From contig NZ_LPWA01000130.1 in NCBI RefSeq assembly GCF_001510895.1, forward strand, positions 1 to 45,459: DNA of 45,459 nt, given 5' to 3'. The notes beneath the pieces were generated by a model that was not told the DNA's origin, searched no databases, and worked only from the letters and a program-made list of their open reading frames with translations. The DNA is from Mesorhizobium loti (lineage in GTDB: Bacteria; Pseudomonadota; Alphaproteobacteria; Rhizobiales; Rhizobiaceae). Below, piece after piece: positions 33,709 through 42,702 of the stretch (the first letter of the stretch is position 1; the number at the start of each line of letters is the position of its first letter). A program made the position numbers and the translations under genes.

Positions 33709-34788
33709 ATGAAAGTTCTTTTCGCAGGCGGCAACGGTTATCCGCCGCAGTTCAGCGGCGGCGTCCAATCAAGCACGCATCACCTGGCGGAGCAGCTGAT
33801 CGAGCACGGCCATGAGGCGTCGGTGCTCGCTGCTTTGTTCGGTCAGGGCATGTTCGGCTACAAGGCGCGCGCCAAGATGAAGCTCCTGGGCCAACGCGCC
33901 GTCGTCGACAATTTCCCCGGCTATCCGGTGGTGCGAGCCTGGTTTCCTTGGGAAGCGGCCGCTTTTGCGGTCAAGAAGCTGCAACCGGACGTCGCGGTGG
34001 TGCAGTGCCATAAGTCGGTTCCGCTCGGCAAGGCGCTGCAGGCCGAAGGCGTGCCGCTGGTCGTCTATCTCAGGAATGTGGAGTTCCACGAATTGGCCGG
34101 CGATCTGCGCGAGCTGAACTCGGCACTCTACATCGCCAATTCCGAATTCACGGCGCGTACCTACAAGCGGGAATTCGGCATCGATTCGGCGGTGATCCCG
34201 CCGACCATCAATCCGGCCGCCTACAGCACGCCGACGACGGGCGAGTACGTCACCTTCATCAACCCTTATGAGGAAAAGGGTTTCGAGCTGGCCGTACGCA
34301 TCGCGGCCGCCTGTCCTGAGATTCCCTTCCTGTTCGTTGAGAGCTGGAAGCTGGAGGACGATCATCGCGCCCGCATCGCCGAGACCATCGCGCCGTTCTC
34401 CAACATCAAGCTGGAGAACCGCACCGACGACATGAAGACGCTCTATGGCCGCACCAAAATCCTGCTGGCGCCGAGCAAATGGGAAGAGGCCTGGGGCCGC
34501 GTTGCCTCGGAAGCCCATTGCAGCGGCATTCCCGTCGTTGGTTCGCGGCGCGGCGGCCTGCCGGAGGCGATCGGCTCAGGCGGCGTGGTGCTGGATTACG
34601 ACGCGCCGCTCGAGCACTGGGTCGCGGCCGTCAGGCAGTTGTGGAACGACCGCGAGGAGTATGAACGGGTCTCGGAGGCGGCGCTCGCCTTCTCGCAGCG
34701 CCCGGAGCTTGATCCCGATCGTCAGTTCGCCACCTTCTTCGCCTTGCTCGACAGGGCGGCCCGACAGCGCGCCCGTCGCGCTGCTTAG
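33709..34788 (+). CDS. Glycosyltransferase family 4
   Basis: A 359-residue GT-B enzyme. The N-terminal nucleotide-fold begins KVLFAGGNGYPPQFSGGVQSSTHHLAEQLIEHGHEASVLA, with the glycine-rich SGGVQ acceptor loop typical of GT4. The C-terminal donor domain has LLAPSKWEEAWGRVASEAHCSGIPVVGSRRGGLPEAIG, with the EAHCSGIPV E-x7-E pattern. It uses a nucleotide sugar (or GDP/UDP-sugar) to extend a lipid-linked saccharide. The donor sugar is unknown. It starts 59 bases after the small Tat protein and ends at the palindromic repeat. No exo counterpart with a defined step is assigned. Confidence 0.88.
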   Translation: MKVLFAGGNGYPPQFSGGVQSSTHHLAEQLIEHGHEASVLAALFGQGMFGYKARAKMKLLGQRAVVDNFPGYPVVRAWFPWEAAAFAVKKLQPDVAVVQCHKSVPLGKALQAEGVPLVVYLRNVEFHELAGDLRELNSALYIANSEFTARTYKREFGIDSAVIPPTINPAAYSTPTTGEYVTFINPYEEKGFELAVRIAAACPEIPFLFVESWKLEDDHRARIAETIAPFSNIKLENRTDDMKTLYGRTKILLAPSKWEEAWGRVASEAHCSGIPVVGSRRGGLPEAIGSGGVVLDYDAPLEHWVAAVRQLWNDREEYERVSEAALAFSQRPELDPDRQFATFFALLDRAARQRARRAA

Positions 34789-34835
34789 AGCAATTCCAGA
34801 AAAAGTGTGTAACGGTTTTCCGCCCGGAATTGCGT
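34788..34835 (+). repeat. Rhizobial palindromic intergenic repeat, copy 2
   Basis: gagcaattccagaaaaagtg, then tgtaacggttttccgccc and ggaattgcgt, nearly identical to copies at 14325 and 45261. It starts at the last base of the GT4 stop and ends 25 bases before the convergent PRTase gene stop, so it may serve as a bidirectional terminator. Confidence 0.75.
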
Positions 34836-34860
34836 GAAGACCAACCCCGTAAGATTCTAC

Positions 34861-35883
34861 TTACGCTGGTCTTTTGACCCGGCTCTTCAGCATCTCGTAG
34901 GCGCGTTCGCCAAGCAGGGCGCGCGCTGCGGTCTTGACGACCTTCTTGCGCCCGTCGGGCGAATTGACCTGCCTGAGCCGTGCCGGCAGGTTGCGCGCCG
35001 CCTGCTCCAGCGCCGGCAGGGAAAGCGCGTCGGGAAAGCTCACCATGTTGGTTTCGACGCAAAGCACCGGCTTGCCGGACAGCTTGGCGATCTTGAGCGC
35101 CTGCTCATGCTCGCTCTCTATGAACAGGATGGCGTCCGACTTGCGGTAGAACTCGGCCTTGAAGCTGCCATGCGCCGCGAGCCGCTGCCGCTCCGCCTTG
35201 CTCGGCAGGTCGAGCATGATGAGATGGTCGTATTTGATGTCGTGCCTGGCGAGCCACGCCTCGGTCAGCTTGCGGTACTTTTCCAGCCGGCTCGTCACCA
35301 GCCAGCCGATCTTGCGGGTCGGCCCGAGCAGCGGCCGCGCCTCGGCGAGGAATTTCTCGTAAGCCGGCCCGTCATCGTTCTCTTCCTCGGTCGGATCGAG
35401 GCAAAGCACCCCATCTATGTCGACGCAGCATTGCTCGAGGAAGACGTGGTGCATGAAGTTCCACTGGAACATCCTGGGATGCGGCACGACCTCGAAGACG
35501 ATGTCGGTTTCCTTGTGCTGCGAGAGCAACCCGAACACGGCGGCGAAGACGAAATCGCCCTTTATGCCGGCCGCCTCGATCTTGCTGCGCGCATCACGCA
35601 TGGCATTGCCGCCGCTGACGCTGTCGTCGATCACCAGGATCTTGCGCATTTCGGAATGTTGCCGATCAAGCGCGGCGCGGCGCTTGGTGATTCCCGACGT
35701 GTAGATCTTGCCGGCGAGGAAGCTGTCGAGATCGGTCATCGGGATGTTCGCCGTCAGGCTGACCAGCGTTGCGGCGAGGATGCCGCTTCTCGGCACGCCG
35801 ACGACCAGGTCGATGTCGCGCGGCAGCCGGTGCAGGTTTCGCGTGATCGCGTCGTTCATGTCTGAAATCGATCGGTAATTCAT
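34861..35883 (-). CDS. Phosphoribosyltransferase-domain protein with HAD-like second half
   Basis: A 340-residue protein. Residues about 1-130 form a type I phosphoribosyltransferase domain: DIDLVVGVPRSGILAATLVSL and the PRPP loop RKILVIDDSVSGGNAM. The second part has VDIDGVLCLDPTEEENDDG, a HAD-type DxDGV motif, followed by IGWLVTSRLEKYRKLTEAWLARH (Thr/Ser motif II-like) and FYRKSDAILFIESEHEQALKIAKLSGKPVLCVET, which fits HAD motifs III/IV. This fusion suggests PRPP-dependent chemistry linked to phosphate removal. Similar proteins occur in capsule/EPS loci, but the reaction is unknown. It is transcribed with the flippase upstream (78-base gap). Confidence 0.78.
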   Translation of the reverse strand: MNYRSISDMNDAITRNLHRLPRDIDLVVGVPRSGILAATLVSLTANIPMTDLDSFLAGKIYTSGITKRRAALDRQHSEMRKILVIDDSVSGGNAMRDARSKIEAAGIKGDFVFAAVFGLLSQHKETDIVFEVVPHPRMFQWNFMHHVFLEQCCVDIDGVLCLDPTEEENDDGPAYEKFLAEARPLLGPTRKIGWLVTSRLEKYRKLTEAWLARHDIKYDHLIMLDLPSKAERQRLAAHGSFKAEFYRKSDAILFIESEHEQALKIAKLSGKPVLCVETNMVSFPDALSLPALEQAARNLPARLRQVNSPDGRKKVVKTAARALLGERAYEMLKSRVKRPA

Positions 35884-35961
35884 GCTGTTGCCTTACCCTC
35901 AAGTCAGCGGTTTTGCCGGCTGTCCGGCTGGTGTGCGAAACGCAGTTGCAGTTGCGCCGGG

Positions 35962-37458
35962 CTATTTCGCCTCGCTGGGTGCCGGCGAGAACCCACGCGC
36001 CGGGATCAGCCGCAAGGCCTCCCGAAGCGCCTCGCGGCCGGCGCCGAAGGCGAGCGCGACGATGATGGTGACGACATAGGACAGCACCGCGCCGCCGGCC
36101 AGGGCGATGACGGGCTGCGCAGGCAGCATCGGCTTGGCGAGCCAGACCAGCGCCAGCGCCAGATGCGCGCCGAGCACGAAAGGGGTCGCAGCGTGCAGCA
36201 CATGGCTTGCCCGCAGCGGTCCGGCCTTGCCGACATAGAGCCACAGGAAAGGCGTCCGCAGATATTCGCTGACCGCGTAGACGACGGCGACGCCCAGCGC
36301 GCCGTAGGGAAGGCCGATGGCGAAGGCGAGCACCGAGGTCACGGCGGTGATGATGCCCCAGCGCATGAAGTCGCCCGAGCGGCCCTGGCTGACGAACAGC
36401 CATCCTGCCGGATTGTTGAGCGGCTGCAAAAGGCCGGCGAAACCCAGCGCCAGGAAGATATTGGCGCTCTCCCGCCACTGCTGGCCGAGCACGAAGGGGA
36501 TGAGCGTGTCGGACATGGCGGTGGCGAAGGCCACACCGGGCAGCGCCACCAGGAGGATCAGCGGCATGACGCGCAGATAAGCGCTGCGGTAGCGATCCGG
36601 CTCGTCTTTCAGCCGCGAGAGCGCCGGCACCATCACCTTCGACAGCGGATTGGTGATCTGGCTGAGCGGGAAGAGCAGCAGCTTGTAGGCGCGGTCGTAG
36701 AGGCCGAGCTGCGCCTCGCCCCAATATTTGCCGATCAGCACGTTGTCGAGGTTGCGGGCGAAGAAATTGGCGAAGTTGAAACCGGTGATGCCGGCGCCGA
36801 AATGGATCAGCTGGCCGATGCCCTCGACCTTGCGCGGCAGCCCGGGACGCCAGCGCGACGATACCCAGTAGCAAAGCGTCGGCAGCACGGCGCCGGTCAG
36901 CGTGCCGGCAAAAAGCGCCCAGTAGGAGCGGTCGATGAAGGTCCAGGCGATCGAAACGACAAGGCCGGAAACGGCGCTGGCGACATCGATGACGGCGAGC
37001 CGGGTGAACTCCATGCGGCGTGTCAGCAGCGCCAGGTGCTGGGCGCCGAGGCCGTAGGCCATGATCTGCAGGCCGAACGCGGCGACCAGCCCCGACACGC
37101 GCGGCTCGCCGTAGAAAGCGGCGACCAGCGGGGCCGCCGCGGCAAGCACGCAGGCCAGGATCGCGCTCACCGCCGTGTTGATCCAGAAGAGGTAGTTGAC
37201 CTCCTCATGCCGGATGCCGGTTTTCTGGATCGTCGCCTGGGTCAGGCCGAAATCCTGGAACAGCGCGATGAAGGCGAGCACCGGCGCGCACATCGCCACG
37301 ACGCCGAAATCCTGCGGCGACAGCAATCGCGAGAGCACGATGACGGAGACGATCTGGGTGGCGACCCGCACGCCCTGGGCCATCGCAGTGACGACGGCGC
37401 CGCGTCCGACCGATCTGCGCAGTGAGCCCTCGGGCGGATCGAATGCACTGGTTTCCAA
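35962..37458 (-). CDS. Polysaccharide repeat-unit flippase (MOP/Wzx, ExoT-like)
   Basis: A 498-residue polytopic inner-membrane protein with about 14 helices and the polysaccharide-synthesis flippase N-terminus (RRSVGRGAVVTAMAQGVRVATQIVSVIVLSRLLSPQDFGVVAM). The LIHFGAGITGFNFANFFARNLDNVLIGKYWG stretch is characteristic of the family. It flips lipid-linked repeat units to the periplasm, where the ExoQ-like protein would polymerise them. It is divergent from the exoL-like gene and upstream of the PRTase/HAD-like gene. ExoT of Sinorhizobium is the closest functional model, though flippases are hard to assign exactly. Confidence 0.85.
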   Translation of the reverse strand: METSAFDPPEGSLRRSVGRGAVVTAMAQGVRVATQIVSVIVLSRLLSPQDFGVVAMCAPVLAFIALFQDFGLTQATIQKTGIRHEEVNYLFWINTAVSAILACVLAAAAPLVAAFYGEPRVSGLVAAFGLQIMAYGLGAQHLALLTRRMEFTRLAVIDVASAVSGLVVSIAWTFIDRSYWALFAGTLTGAVLPTLCYWVSSRWRPGLPRKVEGIGQLIHFGAGITGFNFANFFARNLDNVLIGKYWGEAQLGLYDRAYKLLLFPLSQITNPLSKVMVPALSRLKDEPDRYRSAYLRVMPLILLVALPGVAFATAMSDTLIPFVLGQQWRESANIFLALGFAGLLQPLNNPAGWLFVSQGRSGDFMRWGIITAVTSVLAFAIGLPYGALGVAVVYAVSEYLRTPFLWLYVGKAGPLRASHVLHAATPFVLGAHLALALVWLAKPMLPAQPVIALAGGAVLSYVVTIIVALAFGAGREALREALRLIPARGFSPAPSEAK

Positions 37459-37657
37459 ATTCAGGATCCCTGATTTTTACGCCGGTCCGACATCGTCGCG
37501 AACGCGCCCGCCGCCATGAACAAGTTACCGCAAGAGGTTTTTGCAGCGCAACAAAAAATTGCGCGGCATTTGCTACGCTGCACCAAAAAATGTTGCGATG
37601 CAGCAAAAGCTGTACTAGCATTCCTCTGGGTGGCGGGCCCAACAGCGGTCGAATTTC
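37459..37657. promoter_or_regulatory. Divergent control region between flippase and exoL-like genes
   Basis: The 199 bases include an A/T-rich core with repeated TGC-type boxes: tgcagcgcaacaaaaaattg (37542-37561), ttgctacgctgcaccaaaa (37570-37588) and atgttgcgatgcagcaaaag (37590-37609). The first shares the 12-mer tgcagcgcaaca with the exoY upstream region (19254-19265). This multiple-site layout suggests cooperative binding by one regulator controlling both directions. Confidence 0.45.
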
Positions 37658-38830
37658 ATGCTGCATGTCTTGTACCTTGTGCATGACGTCTCCGATCCGG
37701 CGGTACGCCGGAGGGTCAAAATGCTCAGGGCAGGCGGTGCCAGGATCACCCTGGCGGGCTTCCGCCGCACCTCCAGTCCGATCGCCGAGGTCGAAGGTCT
37801 CGAGCCGGTCGATCTCGGCCCGACGCGCGATGGCCGATTCGCGCAGCGCATCGGCGCGGTGGCCAAGGCCGCGATGTCGATCGGCGCCAAGCTCGGCGAC
37901 GTGCCGCGACCCGATCTCATCATCGCGCGCAACCTCGAAATGCTGGCGCTTGCGCGCCGCGCCAAGCAGGTCTTCGGCGCGAGCGTGCCGATTGTCTACG
38001 AATGCCTGGACATCCATCGGCTGGTGCTGCGCAACGACCTGATCGGCAGGATGCTGCGCGGCGCCGAGCGCCATCTCGCCCGAGACGTGAAGCTTCTGGT
38101 CACCAGTTCCCCTGCCTTCATCGCCAATTACTTCAAGCCGTTCGGGCAAATCGCCGCACCGGTCGAGCTGATCGAGAACAAATATTTCGACACCATGCCG
38201 GTTCCGGCGGCTCCTCGCCGCGAGGACGACGCTCCGGTGGCGCCGCCCTGGCGAATCGGCTGGTTCGGCGCGTTGAGATGCCGCCGCTCGCTGGAACTGC
38301 TGGCCGAATTCACCCGCAGCCAGAACGGACGCTTCGAAGTCGTGCTGAGGGGCCGTCCGGCGCTTTCCGAATTCCCGGATTTTCATGCCTTCGTCGAGGC
38401 CGAGCCCTGGCTGTCCTTTCGCGGTCCCTATCGCAATCCGGAGGACATGGCGGCGATCTACCGGGAGGTGCATTTCTCCTGGGCGATCGATTTTTTCGAG
38501 CAGGGCCAGAATTCCGAATGGCTGCTTCCCAACCGCCTCTATGAGGGCTGTCGCTTCGGTGCCGTGCCGGTCTCGATGGCGAGCACCGAAACCGGCCGCT
38601 TCCTCAAGCGGCAGGACATCGGCGTGCTTCTAGACGAAGCCACGCCTGAAGGCCTCGACGCTGCGCTCGGCCGGATGGGCCACGAGCGCTTCGGCAAGCT
38701 GAAGTCGCGGGTGCTGGCCCGCAATCCGAGGACCTGGAGCTACGACCGCAGCGATTGCCTGGCTTTCGTCGACAAGCTGCGCGGCCTGACGTCCGTTCGC
38801 GGAACCTTCGCGACGGAGGCCCTGGCATAG
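37658..38830 (+). CDS. exoL: Glycosyltransferase, ExoL-like
   Basis: A 390-residue GT-B type enzyme. The N-terminus MLHVLYLVHDVSDPAVRRRVKMLRAGGARITLAGFRR and the donor-side segment PNRLYEGCRFGAVPVSMASTETGRFLKR match the ExoL type. ExoL adds an early glucose of the succinoglycan repeat after ExoA. It is the first of a tightly spaced run exoL-exoA-exoM-exoO, and only 1 base separates it from exoA. The promoter region upstream contains several TGC-rich boxes. Linkage specificity is inferred from gene order, which equals the Sinorhizobium order read in the same direction. Confidence 0.8.
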   Translation: MLHVLYLVHDVSDPAVRRRVKMLRAGGARITLAGFRRTSSPIAEVEGLEPVDLGPTRDGRFAQRIGAVAKAAMSIGAKLGDVPRPDLIIARNLEMLALARRAKQVFGASVPIVYECLDIHRLVLRNDLIGRMLRGAERHLARDVKLLVTSSPAFIANYFKPFGQIAAPVELIENKYFDTMPVPAAPRREDDAPVAPPWRIGWFGALRCRRSLELLAEFTRSQNGRFEVVLRGRPALSEFPDFHAFVEAEPWLSFRGPYRNPEDMAAIYREVHFSWAIDFFEQGQNSEWLLPNRLYEGCRFGAVPVSMASTETGRFLKRQDIGVLLDEATPEGLDAALGRMGHERFGKLKSRVLARNPRTWSYDRSDCLAFVDKLRGLTSVRGTFATEALA

Positions 38831-38831
38831 G

Positions 38832-39845
38832 ATGGCTGAGAATGGACAAAAGCCGATGACGCAGACCACGCCATCGAGCCTGATCGTTGTTCCGTGCCTC
38901 AACGAGGCTGCTCATATCGGCGCGCTGCTCGAGCGATTGCGGCCGGCAGCGGCGCGGCTCGGCGCGCGCATCGTCGTCGCCGACGGCGGCAGCGCCGACG
39001 GCACGCAAGCCATCGTCGAAAAGGTCGCTGCCGAGGATCCGCGGGTCATCCTGCTCGCCAACCCGAAGCGCATCCAGAGCGCCGCCATCAACCTGGCCGT
39101 GGCGACATTCGGCGACGCTGCCGACTATCTCATCCGCATCGACGCGCATGGCGGCTATCCCGCCGATTACTGCGACAGGCTGGTCGAGGAAGCGCTTGCC
39201 ACAGGTGCGGATTCGGTCGTCGTCTCGATGCTGACCAGCGGCACCGGCGCGGTGCAGAAGGCAGTGGCCGCGGCGCAGAATTCCAAGCTCGGCACCGGCG
39301 GCTCGAAGCATCGCCACATGTCGGCCGGCGAATGGGTCGATCACGGCCATCATGCGCTGATGCGCATCGCCGCCTTCCGGGCTGTCGGCGGCTATGACGA
39401 GAGTTTCAGCCATAACGAGGATGCCGAGCTCGACCATCGCCTCCGTCTGGCCGGTTATCGCATCTGGATGAGCGGCAGGACGCAGATGGTCTATTATCCG
39501 CGCTCCACGCTGAAGGGCCTGTTTTTCCAGTATCTCGGCTATGGCCGCGGCCGCGCCAAGAACGTGCTGAAGCACCGCATGATGCCGAAGCTGCGTCAGG
39601 TGATCCCGCTATTGGTGTTCCCGGTGGTGCTGCTGGCCATCTTTGCTCCGGTGTTCGTGCTGGCGGGAGTGCCGTTTCTGATATGGGCGGCGGTCTGTCT
39701 CGGCTATGGCGTCGTGACCGCGATCGGCCAACGCAATCCGGCCATCGCGCTGGCCGGCGTATCGGCAATGGTCATGCATTTGGGCTGGTCCATGGGTTTC
39801 TGGCTGCAGCTCCTCAGTCCGCAGCCCGCGCGTGAGGTGGCATGA
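38832..39845 (+). CDS. exoA: Glycosyltransferase family 2, ExoA-like
   Basis: A 337-residue GT2 protein. The catalytic domain has SLIVVPCLNEAAHIGALLERL, RIVVADGGSADGT, the DxD-type IRIDAHGGYPADY and SHNEDAELDHRLRLAGYRIW. The C-terminal part has hydrophobic helices (VIPLLVFPVVLLAIFAPVFVLAGVPFLIWAAVCLGYG) anchoring it to the inner membrane. ExoA of Sinorhizobium adds the first beta-1,3-glucose to lipid-linked galactose. ATG 38832 is used; ATG 38868 (MTQTTPSS) is an in-frame alternative. Its TGA overlaps the exoM start (ATGA at 39842). Confidence 0.87.
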   Translation: MAENGQKPMTQTTPSSLIVVPCLNEAAHIGALLERLRPAAARLGARIVVADGGSADGTQAIVEKVAAEDPRVILLANPKRIQSAAINLAVATFGDAADYLIRIDAHGGYPADYCDRLVEEALATGADSVVVSMLTSGTGAVQKAVAAAQNSKLGTGGSKHRHMSAGEWVDHGHHALMRIAAFRAVGGYDESFSHNEDAELDHRLRLAGYRIWMSGRTQMVYYPRSTLKGLFFQYLGYGRGRAKNVLKHRMMPKLRQVIPLLVFPVVLLAIFAPVFVLAGVPFLIWAAVCLGYGVVTAIGQRNPAIALAGVSAMVMHLGWSMGFWLQLLSPQPAREVA

Positions 39846-40778
39846 TGGCGGGCCGCTCCATCGACATCTGCATCTGCACCTTCCGCCGGCCGGAGCTTGC
39901 CGACACGCTGCGCTCCGTCGCCGCGCTGGAGAGGCCGGCCGGTTTCGAAATCGGCATCGTCGTCGCCGACAATGACGACCAGCCGACGGCGCAGAAGCTG
40001 GTGAAGGCGCTGGCGCGGGAGTTGAAACTGCCGATCCGCTATCGCCATGCGCCGGCACGCAACATCTCGATCGCCCGCAATGCCTGCCTCGATGCCAGTG
40101 TGTCGGACCTTGTCGCCTTCATCGACGACGACGAGACGGCTTCGCCCGGCTGGCTCGTCGAGCTCGTCGCCACCATGGAGGCGACCGGCGCGACCGCTGT
40201 GCTCGGGCCGGTTCGCGCGACATATCGTCCGGATGCGCCGGGCTGGATGCGCAAGGGTGATTTCCATTCGACCTTGCCCGTCTGGGTGCGTGGCGAGATC
40301 CGTACCGGCTATACCTGCAACGTCCTGCTCGGGACAGCCGAGGAAAGCTTGCGCAGCCGGCGCTTCAGCCTGGCGCGCGGCCAGACCGGCGGCGAGGACA
40401 CGGAATTCTTCGATCAGATGGTCAAGGCCGGTGGACGCATCGCCTTTGCCCCGCAGGCCTTTGTCGACGAGGTGGTGCCGCGCTCGAGGGCGGCGTTCGA
40501 CTGGCTGCGCCGCCGCCGCTTCCGCTTCGGTCAGACGCATGGCCATCTCATCGGGCGCGACACCGGCGCCTGCGCCGCATCGGCCAGGTCGGCCTTGCTT
40601 CCGCCAAGGCGGCCTATTGCTTCGGCATGGCACTTTTGACGGCGGTCAGCCCGGTGCGACGGAACCGCAGCGTGCTGCGCGGCATTATGCATGTCGGCGT
40701 CGTCAGCGGTCTGGTCGGCGTCCGCGAATCCGCCAGTACGGCCTTACTCCGCAGGAAGGGGACAAGCGTGCAGCCTGA
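39842..40778 (+). pseudogene. exoM: Glycosyltransferase family 2, ExoM-like, with two single-base frameshifts
   Basis: The catalytic half is intact: SIDICICTFRRPELADTLRSVA, IVVADNDDQPTAQ, IARNACLDASVSDLVAFIDDDETASPGWL and RGQTGGEDTEFFDQMVKAGG. After GRDTGA the frame breaks near 40568-40571. One added base gives LRRIGQVGLASAKAAYCFGMALLTAVSPVRR. A second break at 40727-40729 is repaired by one base, giving GVREIRQYGLTPQEGDKRAA and TGA 40776-40778. The restored length is 312 residues, matching ExoM (about 310). ExoM adds a beta-1,4-glucose in succinoglycan assembly. The restored end overlaps the next start by 11 bases, supporting the repair. Confidence 0.85.
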
Positions 40779-41718
40779 CGTCAGCTTCGTCATCGCGGCC
40801 TACAACGCCGAGGCGACCCTCGACCGGGCGATCGCCGGCGCGATGGCGCAGCGCGACGTCTCCGTGGAGATAATCGTCGTCGACGACCGGTCGAGCGACC
40901 GCACGCTCGATGTCGCGCGCGCCTATCCCGAGGACATCGTGAAGGTTGCTGCGCTTCCCGCCAATCGGGGTCCGGGCGGCGCCAGGAATGCCGGGCTAGA
41001 TCTCGCCAGCGGCCGCTGGGTGGCCGTGCTCGATTCCGACGATGCCGTCCTGCCGGGCAGGCTGGCGGCAATGATCGCGCGGGCGGAAAAGGCGGGTGCC
41101 GAGATCGCGGTCGACAATGTCCAGGTCGTGCGCGAGGACGGCACGCCCGACGACATCATGTTCCCGGCCACCTATCTCGAAGCGCTCGGCGAGATATCGC
41201 TTGCCGGCTACATCGCCGGCAATGTGGTCTTCGAGTCGCGTTTCAACCTCGGCTATCTGAAGCCGATCTTCCTGCGTCGGTTCCTGGACGAGAATCAGCT
41301 TCGCTACGACGAGACGCTGCGCATCGGCGAAGACTACATTCTTCTGGCGAGCGCGCTGGCCAAGGGCGGCCGCTGCGTGGTCGAGCCGACCACCGGCTAT
41401 GTCTACCATATCCGCACCGGTTCGATTTCGCGGGTGCTCGAATTGCATCATGTCGAGGCGATGGCCAAAGCCGATGCCGCCTTCGCCGCCTCGCACTCCA
41501 TGGACGACAGCGCCAGAACGGCCTTCGCGAGACGAAGCCGCAGCCTGCGCAAGGCGGCCTCGTTCCTGTCATTGGTTCAGCACATCAAGGCGCGTGCGCC
41601 GCTCAAGGCGATACGCACGGCGCTCAGCGATCCGGCAGCGGTCAGGCATATGAGCATGCCGATCGCGGTCCGGCTGAGAAGGGTTGCGGCACAATTTGCC
41701 GTGGGGACGGGGAGGTGA
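40768..41718 (+). CDS. exoO: Glycosyltransferase family 2, ExoO-like
   Basis: A 316-residue enzyme from GTG 40768, with GGAAGGGG at 40754-40761 as ribosome site. Motifs: VSFVIAAYNAEATLDRAIAGAM, EIIVVDDRSSDRT, ARNAGLDLASGRWVAVLDSDDAVLPGRL (DxD), and LRYDETLRIGEDYILLASALAKGG. It matches ExoO, which adds the glucose after ExoM's product and is homologous to ExoU. A longer open frame from 40627 belongs to the ExoM C-terminus. The overlap with ExoM shows coupling. Confidence 0.85.
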   Translation: MQPDVSFVIAAYNAEATLDRAIAGAMAQRDVSVEIIVVDDRSSDRTLDVARAYPEDIVKVAALPANRGPGGARNAGLDLASGRWVAVLDSDDAVLPGRLAAMIARAEKAGAEIAVDNVQVVREDGTPDDIMFPATYLEALGEISLAGYIAGNVVFESRFNLGYLKPIFLRRFLDENQLRYDETLRIGEDYILLASALAKGGRCVVEPTTGYVYHIRTGSISRVLELHHVEAMAKADAAFAASHSMDDSARTAFARRSRSLRKAASFLSLVQHIKARAPLKAIRTALSDPAAVRHMSMPIAVRLRRVAAQFAVGTGR

Positions 41719-41792
41719 AGCATGCGGGCACATGGAATGAATTTTCATAGCCAGCGATAGGTTGAAATCGATCTCCTCAGAAGGACTAAGCG

Positions 41793-42688
41793 ATGCAGAA
41801 AGTCAGGAAGGCAGTCATACCGGTGGCGGGGCTCGGAACGCGGTTCCTGCCGGCGACAAAGTCGATGCCGAAGGAAATGCTGCCCGTCGTCGACAAGCCT
41901 GTGGTGCAATATGCAGTGGACGAGGCGTTCGAGGCCGGCATCGAGCACATCGTCTTCGTCACCGGCCGCAACAAGGCGGTCATCGAGGACTATTTCGACC
42001 TGCATCCTGAATTGATCGGCACCCTCGAGCAGACTGGCAAGAAGGCGCAGCTGCAATCGCTGGAAAGCCTGCTGCCCGTGGCCGGCGCCACCAGCTTCAT
42101 CCGCCAGCAGTCGCCGCATGGCCTCGGTCATGCCGTATGGTGCGCGCGCGACGTGATCGGCAACGAGCCCTTCGCCCTGCTGCTCCCCGACATGGTGTCC
42201 TTTGGCGAGCCGGGCTGCCTTGCTGAAACCGTCGACCTCTACCAGCGGACCGGCGGCAACGTCATCGCCGTCGAGCGCTGCGATCCTTCCGAAACCAGCA
42301 AATACGGCATCGTTGGCCGCGGCGCCGAGGTGGCTTCCGGGTTCGAAGTCACCGCCATGGTCGAGAAGCCCGCTCCCGCCGACGCACCCTCGAACTTCTA
42401 CATCAACGGCCGCTATATCCTGCAGCCGGAGATCTTCGCCCTGCTCGGCACCCAACAGCGCGGCGCCGGCAACGAGATCCAACTCACCGACGCATGGTTC
42501 GCCTGGCCGAAAGCCAGCCCTTCTATGCCCAGCCCTTCAACGGCCGCATGTTCGACTGCGGCTCCAAGGAGGGCTTCATCGAGGCCACCATCGCCTTTGC
42601 TCTGGCACGCGACGACATGAAAGGACCTGTCTTCGAGATGCTGCAGCAATTCGTCCGGTCGCATGAGCGCCGGGAAGTGGCCGCATAA
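41793..42688 (+). pseudogene. exoN: UTP-glucose-1-phosphate uridylyltransferase (GalU/ExoN), single-base frameshift
   Basis: The enzyme makes UDP-glucose, the donor for the glucosyltransferases here and substrate of the UDP-glucose dehydrogenase. Motifs: VIPVAGLGTRFLPATKS with MPKEMLPVVDKPVVQYAVDEA, SPHGLGHAVWCARDVIG, FALLLPD and GRYILQPEIFALL. After GAGNEIQLTDA the frame shifts; one base added at 42491-42494 gives AMVRLAESQPFYAQPFNGRMFDCGSKEG and a stop at 42686-42688. The restored protein has 298 residues, typical of GalU. GAAGGA precedes the ATG. The operon position after exoO matches exoN of Sinorhizobium. Confidence 0.88.
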
Positions 42689-42702
42689 TGCCCAAATTTT
42701 GG
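42689..42702 (+). promoter_or_regulatory. Shared 14-mer, candidate EPS operator (exoP side)
   Basis: TGCCCAAATTTTGG is identical to 19327-19340 near exoY. Here it sits inside a longer inverted repeat (gcCCAAATTTTGGgtgc). It begins right after the exoN stop and 154 bases before the exoP start, so it could control exoP separately from exoL-exoN. Confidence 0.4.

Noticed and set aside
36163..37425. 420-residue plus-strand frame opposite the flippase
   Set aside because: Charged, repetitive antisense product with no recognisable domain; the minus-strand flippase is convincing.
37205..38473. 422-residue minus-strand frame spanning the flippase/exoL promoter
   Set aside because: It crosses a divergent control region and overlaps two well-supported genes in antisense.
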